Shown here one piece after another: positions 1-7,313 of a stretch of 28,026 nt of DNA. This DNA comes from CAMCXE01 sp041179125. GTDB taxonomy: Bacteria; Pseudomonadota; Gammaproteobacteria; Pseudomonadales; Cellvibrionaceae. The stretch's first letter is position 1, and every line of letters begins with the position of its first letter. Below the pieces are notes generated by a model. That model saw only the letters and a program-made list of their open reading frames with translations, searched no databases and was not told the origin of the DNA. The DNA is taken from assembly GCA_041179125.1 (NCBI GenBank), contig JBEGTZ010000072.1, positions 1 through 28,026 on the forward strand. The letters run 5' to 3'. A program made the position numbers and the translations under genes.

Positions 1-366
1 TTTATCCGCGTCATAACCGGTTTGTGGGTCGCGCAGCACGGCTATTTTTTGTGCATCGGGCAAATAACCAAATTGATCCACCACAATTAAATTTGAAATA
101 TTCGCCGACACCACGGAGCCACCGCTGGAGGATGAGCTTGAGGACGAGTTGGATGAAGACGTAGAGCTGGAAGAAGACGCAGAGCTGGAAGAAGATGAGG
201 AACTAGAAGAGCTAGAAGAAGAGCTAGAAGAAGATGAAGAACTAGAAGAAGATGAAGAGCTGCTCGGAGTGTTCGCTGGAGGAGCGCTACGTTTGCCACC
301 ACCGCTACCACAGGCAATAAGGGATGCGGTTATTAGTGTGTACGTAAGAGCGTATTTTGGTTTCAT
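1..366 (-). CDS. GH9-type cellulase lipoprotein with poly-Ser linker (partial, 5' end only)
   Basis: This minus-strand frame is open from an ATG at 366 to the window edge (122 codons, no stop), so only the N-terminus is present. Residues 1-19 form a lipoprotein signal with lipobox L-I-A-C (Cys19) followed by Gly20. Residues 35-81 are almost pure serine, broken by single Ala, Thr and Asn residues, and encoded by mixed TCN and AGY codons. After it comes VVDQFGYLPDAQKIAVL (about 95-111), the typical opening strand of the immunoglobulin-like domain that precedes the catalytic module of many family 9 glycoside hydrolases. Known: such enzymes are endo- or exo-glucanases cutting beta-1,4-glucan, and poly-Ser linkers are common in Cellvibrio, Saccharophagus and Teredinibacter enzymes. 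Inferred: a membrane-anchored, surface-displayed cellulase. The catalytic module lies outside the window, so GH9 rests on the Ig-like start alone. No strong Shine-Dalgarno precedes the ATG. Confidence 0.75.
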   Translation of the reverse strand, partial: MKPKYALTYTLITASLIACGSGGGKRSAPPANTPSSSSSSSSSSSSSSSSSSSSSSSSSSSSASSSSSTSSSNSSSSSSSSGGSVVSANISNLIVVDQFGYLPDAQKIAVLRDPQTGYDADK

Positions 367-564
367 AAAAGGCTCGCAAGGTATGAACGAATTTTAGTGG
401 CTAGGTGGTTTTGTGGTGGGCATGGTACCACTGCATGATGAAAAATAAAAAACGCGTTTATTCATAATGGTCTAAACACTTTCCTGGGTGTTATGGGGTT
501 ATAAAATTAAAACAAAAATATCGTTAGGGTGTTGTGGTTGAAAATTAAATTTTTTATACGTATT

Positions 565-737
565 GAGACCTTTGCACGAATTAGATTTTGTTTATTTTTG
601 CCCCGTCATTCCCGCGAAGGCGGGAAGCCAGTTCTTGATTTCATTAGGTTATTTTGAACAGCTAGATAAGCTTCGCTGGACTGACGGCTCCCGCCTTCGC
701 GGGAATGACGATAGATTTTGTTTCGTGCAAAGGTCTC
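565..737. mobile_element. MITE-like element with TIRs and target duplication
   Basis: The ends are perfect 16-bp inverted repeats, GAGACCTTTGCACGAA at 565-580 and its reverse complement at 722-737. They are flanked by the direct repeat GTATT at 560-564 and 738-742, which looks like a 5-bp target-site duplication. The 173-bp body has no room for a transposase. It holds two inverted copies of a REP-like sequence built on GTCATTCCCGCGAAGGCGGG (604-629 and 686-710), plus the direct repeat AGATTTTGTTT just inside each end. This indicates a non-autonomous element moved in trans. The end sequence reminds me of IS5-type ends, but a 5-bp duplication does not fit that family well, so I leave the family open. 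Confidence 0.85.
604..710. repeat. Paired REP-like palindromes inside the MITE
   Basis: The arms at 604-629 and 686-710 are reverse complements except for one missing T in the right arm. Each arm is itself a small hairpin (TTCCCGCgaagGCGGGAA type). The two would fold into a long stem around a 56-bp centre. The CATTCCCGCG...CGGGAA core resembles REP and dRS3-type repeats found dispersed in many proteobacteria. Confidence 0.75.
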
Positions 738-879
738 GTATTTTAAATGGAATGGTAATGTTGGAGCAGTATTGTAAACAGAGTTGCAAGTGTACCCGCA
801 TAAAAAATTGCAAACCAAACAACCGTAAGTTAATTGAACGGTAGTCCATTAAAAACACAATTAAAACGCATTTGTATGA

Positions 880-893
880 ACGCATCGATGCGT
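880..893. promoter_or_regulatory. 14-bp perfect palindrome, possible operator
   Basis: ACGCATCGATGCGT is a perfect dyad about 135 bp upstream of the lipoprotein start at 1029. Its size fits a dimeric repressor site, but I cannot name a regulator, and a single palindrome of this length can occur by chance. Confidence 0.25.
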
Positions 894-1028
894 GACGACA
901 TTATCAGAACAGGTTTTTATTGGTGGTGGAACGTGATGACATCAGAGTAAAAGGTGTGCGACCATAAACTCCCAGGATTTTTTTAAGTCCGTGTTTGTAT
1001 TCCCACCTATTACAGAGCGCTCATAATC

Positions 1029-2771
1029 ATGAAGTTGTTGACCACTTCACTTATTTTATTGGCCGCCACCGGCCTTTCAGCTTGCGGATCTTCAGGCAAG
1101 TCTTCCAGAACCCCGGCTGCCGGAAGTAGCTCAAGTAGCTCAAGTAGCTCAAGTAGCTCAAGTAGCTCCAGCAGCTCTAGTAGTAGCAGTTCATCAAGCT
1201 CCAGTAGTTCGTCTGGTTCCAGCAGTTCAAGCTCCAGCAGCGGTGCAGCAAGGGCCGCTTCTTATGAGTTTTTTACCAGTGTCGCCCAGCAGCTTGACGC
1301 CCCCCGCAATCTAAGCGCATTAGACCCAGAAGCGCCCTCCGCACCCCCTGTGGTTATCGCTTCTGGCTTGGCGACTAAACCAGTTTTAATTTCTGCCTAT
1401 GATTCCATTTCCAGCGATGGCAACGCTGTTAATTTAGTGGGCAACCACCGTTATGCGCTCGTATACGCCAATAATGACGGCAAGTTATACAAAATTAGCG
1501 CGCTTAAAACCGGCTCGCTCACCCCGGTGCAGGTCTCCAGCGAAACCCACGCAGATAAGATTTGCGACATCGAAAGCCAGGACAGCAGCGGTAAAAACCC
1601 GGCCCATGCAGCCATTTTTTATTCCCTGCCCGGTGTGGATGATGACTGTTTTCAGCGGGATGACAATGTGTGGAAAATGGTATTTCTTGATATGAATGCT
1701 TCGGCTGCACCCGTGCAGGTGAAAGAGCGCCTATTAGAACTGTACGATTTTACCGCCGCCAAGCTTGCCGGGTGGCTGGTTAACGATGGCGGTTGGGTAA
1801 AACGCTGTGACGCTAATTTTGAAAATTGCGGCACGGCTTTAGCGCCCTTTCGCAACCACGTTGAAGAGTTAATGCAGCTGAGCGTTAACGCCCAGTTGCT
1901 GCAAATTGATCAAAATATTTATATTTATGATCAAGCAAAAAACCAACTCTCGGCTTCCCTACTCACACTGGCCGGGGTGGATACAGCCATTGCCGATGCT
2001 GATGCCACGCATATCTACTTGATGGCAGGGAATTCGATTTACCGTATGCCACGCAATGGCAGCGCAGCGGCGGCGCCTCTGGTTGAGTTAAGTAATAATT
2101 TATCCACACTGGCGGTGACAGCGAACAACGTCATTTACTCAACAACAAACGAAGATCCCCAAAGTATCAGCATTGCTGCGCTGGATAAAACAAGCCTTAC
2201 AACGGCTGAGCTGGCCACCATGCCCGATGCCAAATTGACGCATTATTCTTATGTGGCGGACAGGCTTTATTACAGCTTCAGCAGTTATAGCTATGCCGAA
2301 CGCGGTGGGTTTAAACCTATTTCGCTGGGGGCCGGTTACATGACGGAAACCGGCAGCAATAAAACAGAACAGCGCGCATCGGAATGGATAGGGTTTGTTT
2401 TTCCCAGTGACTACACGCTCAACCTGGCCAATACAACCAGGCCCACGTATAAAACATTAATTCAATTACAAGAAGGCCCCGCGCCCGAGCTGGGCGATGC
2501 CGGAGCCGCTCTTTGGGCAGTTAACACGGTAACAGGTGTTCAAGAAGTAAAAATCGGCACGCTGCCAACGGAACAAAGGATGTCATTGCGGCGCGGTTTT
2601 TATACTGATTCCGCTAAAGGCTACGCCCAGTCCGTCATCACAAATACCCCGCCACCCCCCGAAGAACAAAGCACCCAAACAGATTTGTTTTTTTTCGACA
2701 CGAATAAAACAAATTCCCTGCTGCGAATTACCGACACCCTCGATGTGGATGAGGAGTTGGTGGAGCCTTAG
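1029..2771 (+). CDS. Poly-Ser linker lipoprotein of unknown function
   Basis: The 580-residue product starts with a type II signal peptide and lipobox L-S-A-C (Cys19, then Gly20), so it should be lipidated and outer-membrane anchored. Residues 33-62 are thirty consecutive serines, followed by Gly63, eight more serines and Gly72. The rest (about 75-580) has repeated blocks in which hydrophobic strands alternate with Asp/Asn/Gly turns (for example YALVYANNDGKLYKI, IYLMAGNSIYRM), which suggests a beta-propeller-like fold. I see no catalytic motif and do not recognise the family. The ATG at 1029 is chosen because the signal peptide begins there; the Shine-Dalgarno is weak (GAG near 1014). A terminator hairpin follows. 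It may be a carbohydrate-binding or sensing surface protein by analogy with its neighbours, but this is inference. Confidence 0.85.
   Translation: MKLLTTSLILLAATGLSACGSSGKSSRTPAAGSSSSSSSSSSSSSSSSSSSSSSSSSSSSSSGSSSSSSSSGAARAASYEFFTSVAQQLDAPRNLSALDPEAPSAPPVVIASGLATKPVLISAYDSISSDGNAVNLVGNHRYALVYANNDGKLYKISALKTGSLTPVQVSSETHADKICDIESQDSSGKNPAHAAIFYSLPGVDDDCFQRDDNVWKMVFLDMNASAAPVQVKERLLELYDFTAAKLAGWLVNDGGWVKRCDANFENCGTALAPFRNHVEELMQLSVNAQLLQIDQNIYIYDQAKNQLSASLLTLAGVDTAIADADATHIYLMAGNSIYRMPRNGSAAAAPLVELSNNLSTLAVTANNVIYSTTNEDPQSISIAALDKTSLTTAELATMPDAKLTHYSYVADRLYYSFSSYSYAERGGFKPISLGAGYMTETGSNKTEQRASEWIGFVFPSDYTLNLANTTRPTYKTLIQLQEGPAPELGDAGAALWAVNTVTGVQEVKIGTLPTEQRMSLRRGFYTDSAKGYAQSVITNTPPPPEEQSTQTDLFFFDTNKTNSLLRITDTLDVDEELVEP
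1125..1169 (+). repeat. 9-bp tandem repeat encoding poly-Ser
   Basis: The unit AGTAGCTCA occurs four times without change (1125-1160), then once as AGTAGCTCC (1161-1169). Each unit encodes three serines, so unit gain or loss would change linker length without a frameshift. Confidence 0.9.
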
Positions 2772-2787
2772 TAAGTAATTGAATATT

Positions 2788-2825
2788 CTCGCCCCGCGCC
2801 TTTGCGGGGTGAGAAAGGATTTTTA
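2788..2825 (+). terminator. Rho-independent terminator after the 1029-2771 gene
   Basis: CTCGCCCCGC (2788-2797) pairs with GCGGGGTGAG (2804-2813), with one G-T wobble and a 6-nt loop. The stem is GC-rich and a short T run follows at 2820-2824. It lies 16 bp after the stop codon. Confidence 0.75.
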
Positions 2826-2963
2826 CACGAATGGACTTTTCCTTGGGGCTGCTTGCTTGTGCCCAGTTCTGATTTTTTATTTTCTTGTGATGGGCACCTC
2901 CGGAAATCCCCACTTTTCTGAGACACCCCATGTCTAATTTTTTATAAAATTGTAACAAATGAG

Positions 2964-2972
2964 TGGGATAAT
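2964..2972 (+). promoter_or_regulatory. Candidate extended -10 promoter of the 3026-5509 gene
   Basis: TGGGATAAT matches an extended -10 element (TGn followed by GATAAT) about 50 bp upstream of the start codon. No good -35 lies at the proper distance, which extended -10 promoters can tolerate. The assignment is by eye only. Confidence 0.3.
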
Positions 2973-3013
2973 GGAATGGAGAGGTTAGGTGAATTTCACG
3001 GAACCAATAATTC

Positions 3014-3018
3014 GGAGG
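3014..3018 (+). promoter_or_regulatory. Strong ribosome binding site fixing the start at 3026
   Basis: GGAGG lies 7 nt before the ATG at 3026. This supports the slightly long signal peptide, since no alternative start codon occurs between it and the hydrophobic core. Confidence 0.8.
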
Positions 3019-3025
3019 TTTTGAG

Positions 3026-5509
3026 ATGTTGTTATTTGTTCGGGGTTGTTCGGTCAAAAAGGCTTTGTTTTTTGTTTCGATTGCATTGCTGGGGTTGTTT
3101 TTAACTTCCTGCGGAAAGTCTTCCCCAGCAGATAAAACTTTTGCTGATAGTTCTTCCAGTTCTTCCAGTTCTTCCAGTTCTTCCAGTTCAAGCAGTTCTT
3201 CCAGTTCAAGCAGTTCATCTAGCTCAAGCAGTTCATCTAGCTCAAGTAATTCAAGTTCATCTAGTTCAAGCAGTACTTCATCTGGCTTGACTAGTGTTGT
3301 GCCCAAAAATCAATTTCCGATGTTGAATTCTTTATTGGGAGAACAAGGTGGCAGTTTTGTATACACAAGACGGAGTGAGCAAACTTATTTGGATGATACT
3401 GGTGTTTGGCAGCTGAACGCCTCGGAGAATAATCCCTCGTTTTCAAGCCTTGGAATTTTAATCGAACCTAAGAGAACAAATTATTTAAATGTATTCTCGG
3501 ATATTTATGTTGGTTCGCTAAATGGGCTGACCACCAGTGAAAATATTGGTTTAAAAATTGTGAGCGATGAAAATGGTTTGGAAGCTTCAGGACTGAGTAA
3601 TTTAACGCATGGGCATGTGTATGAGGTAAGTAATCAATCAGCTGAAATTGGTTATCTAAAGCTCGACAGAACACACTCAAAACCCGGTTCTGTGGCCATA
3701 TCGGTATTTGTCAATACTCAATCAGCCGGTATTAAGTTTTATTTATCTGGGCGTAAAGGGCTTGTGGATGTGCCCAATACAAATATCGCTAAGCCATACT
3801 CTCGTGTGATGAGTGAAAACATATCCTCCTCTGGTGAAGAGTATTTTGAAATTGAAATGCCACCCAATAGTGTAATGCGATTTATCCTACCGCAATTAGA
3901 GCAGGGGAACGATAGCAGTGCTGCTGGGGTAACAAGTCCTATTATTAATCATGGTGCGCCTAAAACTCGAGATTTAACTCGGCTGGTGTTGAAATATAAC
4001 GTCAGTACAACAGATAAATTTGCAGTGGGATTATCCATAACACCGACCACAAACAACCAAGATAATGCTGCTGCCTATTATTTTGATCTGTATAAAAATT
4101 CGAGCAATAGGCTTCGGTTGTTTGGCTCTGCCGTTGTCAACGCTATTAGCGAAACCACAAATGGATATGGGTTCGGTAAATATTTTCCTCAGCTGAATCA
4201 AACTTCGCGGTTAATCGTGTATTCCGGTGAAGAAGTATTAGCGGTGGCCGATGGCGCGCTACCTAATACCAGTATTCCATCCGCTTCGAATTTGGATTTA
4301 TCTCAAGCTGATTTATATATAGGCTCAAAACAGGACGCCAGCCAAGTATTTACCGGATGGGTAAAAAATGTTTCTTTTTATGCTGGCGAGTTAAATAAAG
4401 AACAACTGCTGGATTTAACCGCTCCACAGGATATGCCAGAGCCAATTGGGGTGACTGGAGCTCCATTATATGATCGTATAAATCCTGCTAAAATTTATAC
4501 TTTATCCAGCTGGACTTCCTCTGGATTTACTCAAATTTCCGTTAGTGAAGATGGCGGAGTGACTTTTAGGGAGTCCATAAAACTTTGCACGCCAACACGT
4601 ATGAGTGCATTACAACAAGATAACGAAGGCAATTTTTATTATTCGACAGAGTTAGGTTTAAATCGAGTAGAACGCTTAACCGGAGCATGCAAAAATGTAA
4701 TTAACTGGAATGGCTACCTGCCCGCATCTGCATCTAAAAGCTGGTCTTGGAATACCTGGCATTGGGCGGTCTCGAACGAAGGATGGTTGTATACAACAGC
4801 GTATACACTTACCGGGTTGGGAGGGCAAATGATTTATGTATCAAAAGATTTTGGTCAAACATGGAGTTTGATTACATCGCTTATAGATAAGTTACCTCTT
4901 AACAGGCATATTCACTCATTAATGGTAAACCCAAAAGACAACAAGCTGTATTTATCTATAGGGGATGATGCGGAGCAGCGTGGGAATTACGTATCAACTG
5001 AGACGTTAACAGCTTGGAATGAAAAGAATTTTATCATGCTGAGTGTAGGGCCTTACGCTAAAGGCGCAACAGGAATTACCTATACCGATGACTGGGTTTA
5101 TTGGTCATCCGATACTGTCGGAAGCACTAATTACATTGTGCAAACGTCGTCAGATCCCGCTTCAGAAGAAGCTGTGATAACTTTTCCAAATAACTTCCAT
5201 ATAACTCCCGTATATTTTTTATTAAGTCAGGGCAATCATCGTTTGGTTAGTGTTTCATATAATGAAAAAGCAACAAAAAATGCATCTGGCGCGGTGATGA
5301 TCTGGCAAAAAGCAACCTCCCAATATTCCCAGTGGAAGCTTAAAAGATTGTATGCGCAGTACGATTACAATAGTGCAAACTATAGCTTCTATGCACTTGG
5401 TCATAATGGGCGAGGGAAAATACCCGAAGGTGCGGCTTACATTTTCGTGACAACATTAAGAACAGACAATAAATTGCCGGGGGAAACGTTTAGGATAAAA
5501 GTGCAGTAA
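3026..5509 (+). CDS. Poly-Ser lipoprotein with lectin-like and Asp-box propeller-like domains
   Basis: The 827-residue product begins with a type II signal peptide and lipobox L-T-S-C (Cys29). A linker of 33 serines (42-74), Asn75, eight serines (76-83) and Thr84 leads to Gly87. Residues about 95-450 read as beta-sandwich carbohydrate-binding or LamG/concanavalin-like modules: there is a 'PQLEQGN...TSPIINHGAPKTRD' type junction and a late LYIGSKQDAS...FTGWVKNVSFY strand pair typical of LamG-like domains. From about 480 on, strands carry Asp-box (BNR) signatures, VSEDGGVTF (506-514) and VSKDFGQTW (605-613), as in sialidase-type beta-propellers. I see no full set of sialidase arginines, so hydrolase activity is not claimed. 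Likely role: a surface glycan-binding or glycan-processing protein. Its base composition is more AT-rich than the 1029-2771 gene, and a palindromic terminator follows. Confidence 0.85.
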   Translation: MLLFVRGCSVKKALFFVSIALLGLFLTSCGKSSPADKTFADSSSSSSSSSSSSSSSSSSSSSSSSSSSSSSSSSNSSSSSSSSTSSGLTSVVPKNQFPMLNSLLGEQGGSFVYTRRSEQTYLDDTGVWQLNASENNPSFSSLGILIEPKRTNYLNVFSDIYVGSLNGLTTSENIGLKIVSDENGLEASGLSNLTHGHVYEVSNQSAEIGYLKLDRTHSKPGSVAISVFVNTQSAGIKFYLSGRKGLVDVPNTNIAKPYSRVMSENISSSGEEYFEIEMPPNSVMRFILPQLEQGNDSSAAGVTSPIINHGAPKTRDLTRLVLKYNVSTTDKFAVGLSITPTTNNQDNAAAYYFDLYKNSSNRLRLFGSAVVNAISETTNGYGFGKYFPQLNQTSRLIVYSGEEVLAVADGALPNTSIPSASNLDLSQADLYIGSKQDASQVFTGWVKNVSFYAGELNKEQLLDLTAPQDMPEPIGVTGAPLYDRINPAKIYTLSSWTSSGFTQISVSEDGGVTFRESIKLCTPTRMSALQQDNEGNFYYSTELGLNRVERLTGACKNVINWNGYLPASASKSWSWNTWHWAVSNEGWLYTTAYTLTGLGGQMIYVSKDFGQTWSLITSLIDKLPLNRHIHSLMVNPKDNKLYLSIGDDAEQRGNYVSTETLTAWNEKNFIMLSVGPYAKGATGITYTDDWVYWSSDTVGSTNYIVQTSSDPASEEAVITFPNNFHITPVYFLLSQGNHRLVSVSYNEKATKNASGAVMIWQKATSQYSQWKLKRLYAQYDYNSANYSFYALGHNGRGKIPEGAAYIFVTTLRTDNKLPGETFRIKVQ
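3149..3184 (+). repeat. 9-bp tandem repeat encoding poly-Ser
   Basis: AGTTCTTCC occurs four times in perfect tandem, each unit encoding three serines. The tract continues as looser AGTTCAAGC and TCATCTAGC variants to about 3275. The unit differs from that in the 1029-2771 gene, so the two linkers probably expanded independently. Confidence 0.9.
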
Positions 5510-5514
5510 TGCAT

Positions 5515-5547
5515 GTAATTAGCGTGCTGGAATGCTAATTACATTTT
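5515..5547 (+). terminator. Terminator-like hairpin after the 3026-5509 gene
   Basis: GTAATTAGC (5515-5523) and GCTAATTAC (5534-5542) form a perfect 9-bp stem with a 10-nt loop. ATTTT follows at 5543-5547. The stem is AT-rich, so termination may be weak. The remaining converging gap to 5768 shows no gene, and I see no clear terminator for the leftward polysaccharide cluster. Confidence 0.55.
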
Positions 5548-5768
5548 GGCGTCGAGATGGTAGCGGAGTTGAGCATGCATGTGTTTTTTAATTTTTTTTA
5601 GCAGTGTTATTTTTTAGGTGAAAGATAACTATCAGGATGCTATTTTCCCCTCTGCCTGCGTGGTTTTCTTGTTCTATCAGTATTGTGCCCCGCTATTTTA
5701 TTGGGTTTTCAGCTGTCTAGGGTAAAACCTTGCGATCATCGAGGAAATTGACTTTACAACAGTGTGTT

Positions 5769-7313
5769 CTAAAGTTTTATTTTGCCTATTTCAGTCCAGT
5801 TGTCAGCCAACTTGTTTTTGTTGGCTAACTCGATGGGGTAGTTGTATTGAGTGAGTATGGCGCAGTCTACAAAGTAATTGCCCGCTAAACTTGCTGCATC
5901 TAAGACTGTTGTTTGTGTATAAAAATTTGACGAAGGCAGCCATTTATCTGTGGTTGAGTGGTTGTCAATAACTCTTAGAGCGGTTTTGTTCTGGTTGTTG
6001 CGCAATCTATAGGCAATTTTGAAGTTTCCATAAGACGGAGCGTTGCCTATATTCTGCCAGTGAGTTGTTATTTTTAAACTGTTTTTATTTGTGGGTAAAC
6101 TGTTAATTTCTGATTTTTGCAAATGGAATCGGTAGCCTAGTTTAGCTATCGTGGCCGTGTAGTCGCGTAAAACTCTGGCAGGCAAGGTGTTAAAATCTTC
6201 ATCATCTGGCGGTGTGTTTATGCTGCTAACATGCTGAGCTACAGCAAATTCAAACGATTTATTTATATTGTCAGCTTGCCGAACAGTAATGTTTTTAGGG
6301 TTTTTTGTAATGTATTGTTCGCTTCGTAATACGGCACTTAAAGTGCTGTAAGTTTCTAGCAATATAGGAGATGTGTGCCATTGATCGTTAAGTGCGGCTA
6401 CTTGGTTTAATATTTTTGTATATACAATGGTGTAATTATCATGCGCATCATCTAAAAAACGATAATCCCCCCACCCGTCAGCACGCCACCCGACTTTGTA
6501 TTTGGATGTGGCATAATTTAGTGTATTAATGCTGGTTGATGTTCCGTTTCCTAGCAGTAAAATATTTTGTTTTTTAGGAAAAGCTTGGGTGTGCATATCA
6601 ATATAACGCTTTGCGTTTTCTATATTAGGCAAGCCTAAAGCGTCCGCTAAACCACCTAAATGCCATTCACCCCAATAACCTACCAAACCAATATCGACAA
6701 AATACACGTTTGGATTATTGCCATAGCGCTTGCCGAGTTCTGCAATTAAATTTTGAGCGGCGTTAATCAGTTTTGGATGATTAAAATCCGGGATGAATGT
6801 GCCGTAAGCAAATTTTCCGACGGGTTTCGGTGTGTTTTTTGTTTCGTCGATGAGTGATGAAGGAATTTTTACGTAATTAGAGCCGGAAGTATCTTGAGGT
6901 TTGGCGGCCATAATTCTAAAGCCAAACATCTCATTCCTTTGTGTTGCTAAGGCTAGGGCGTTATCTATTTTTGAAAAATCATAAGCGCCCAGTTTGTTAT
7001 TTTCGATCTCGTTCCAATAAAAGCGATAATATGCCGTCTTTCCTGTGGGGCGTGATTTTTTATTGTTATGGCTGTGATGAAAATTACTTAGCCCTATTCC
7101 GGGATTAATAATAAGAATATTGTCATCAATTTTTTCGTATGTTCTGATGGTGAGCTCAGCGTGGGTGTTCGGTGTGGAAAATATTAAACCTGTTGTAATG
7201 GTAAATAATAATAAAAAATTACTATAAAAGCATGTCTGTAGTTTTAATTTAGAGTGGCATTGTGGGCGCTGAAAGTTTTTTATTTGAGTGTGTGGCGGTA
7301 ACAAATAAGGCAC
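5769..7313 (-). CDS. Exported glycosidase-like protein (TIM-barrel plus DUF4832-like C-terminus)
   Basis: The product is about 514 residues. The N-terminal tail leads into a hydrophobic segment (about 29-45) ending THA, consistent with an export signal. The body opens with NPGIGLSNF and AYYRFYWNEIE, then alternating strands and helices like a (beta/alpha)8 barrel. VGYWGEWH puts a Glu at residue 216, and LLETYS another at 320, positions that would suit the acid/base and nucleophile of a retaining clan A glycosidase (inference). The C-terminal beta-rich part (LGYRFHL...W.NIGNAPSYG) resembles DUF4832. The start codon is GTG at 7313, lying 65 nt inside the upstream polymerase gene; a TTG at 7304 is the only near alternative and no good Shine-Dalgarno is seen. 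As last gene of the polysaccharide cluster it may trim or release the polymer in the periplasm. The substrate is unknown. Confidence 0.75.
   Translation of the reverse strand: MPYLLPPHTQIKNFQRPQCHSKLKLQTCFYSNFLLLFTITTGLIFSTPNTHAELTIRTYEKIDDNILIINPGIGLSNFHHSHNNKKSRPTGKTAYYRFYWNEIENNKLGAYDFSKIDNALALATQRNEMFGFRIMAAKPQDTSGSNYVKIPSSLIDETKNTPKPVGKFAYGTFIPDFNHPKLINAAQNLIAELGKRYGNNPNVYFVDIGLVGYWGEWHLGGLADALGLPNIENAKRYIDMHTQAFPKKQNILLLGNGTSTSINTLNYATSKYKVGWRADGWGDYRFLDDAHDNYTIVYTKILNQVAALNDQWHTSPILLETYSTLSAVLRSEQYITKNPKNITVRQADNINKSFEFAVAQHVSSINTPPDDEDFNTLPARVLRDYTATIAKLGYRFHLQKSEINSLPTNKNSLKITTHWQNIGNAPSYGNFKIAYRLRNNQNKTALRVIDNHSTTDKWLPSSNFYTQTTVLDAASLAGNYFVDCAILTQYNYPIELANKNKLADNWTEIGKIKL

Larger units (their letters stand above)
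367..1028. other. Divergent intergenic region with a MITE and a palindrome
   Basis: This 662-bp gap separates the GH9-type gene (leftward) from the poly-Ser lipoprotein gene (rightward), so it should hold both promoters. I could not pick out convincing -35/-10 pairs. It contains the inserted element at 565-737, a TGGTACCA palindrome at 423-430 about 60 bp upstream of the GH9-type start, and the 14-bp palindrome at 880-893. The open frames here (for example 563-844 plus and 649-885 minus) cross the mobile element, resemble nothing I know and are not called. Confidence 0.6.

Noticed and set aside
87..397. Open frames of 76 and 82 codons over the poly-Ser DNA at the left edge
   Set aside because: They are other-frame readings of the serine codons (Leu-rich and Glu-rich shadows) of the GH9-type gene.
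563..885. Three overlapping frames of 70-93 codons in the 367-1028 gap
   Set aside because: They cross the MITE and its palindromes, have no ribosome binding site I can see and no recognisable protein features.
1125..1245. Possible CRISPR-like repeat array at the serine tracts
   Set aside because: Units are 9 bp, contiguous and in frame with serine codons, with no spacers.
2728..3306. 192-codon minus-strand frame with Glu/Leu repeats
   Set aside because: It is antisense to the poly-Ser tract and signal peptide of the 3026-5509 gene, and it covers a terminator and a promoter region. The EL repeats are a by-product of serine codons.
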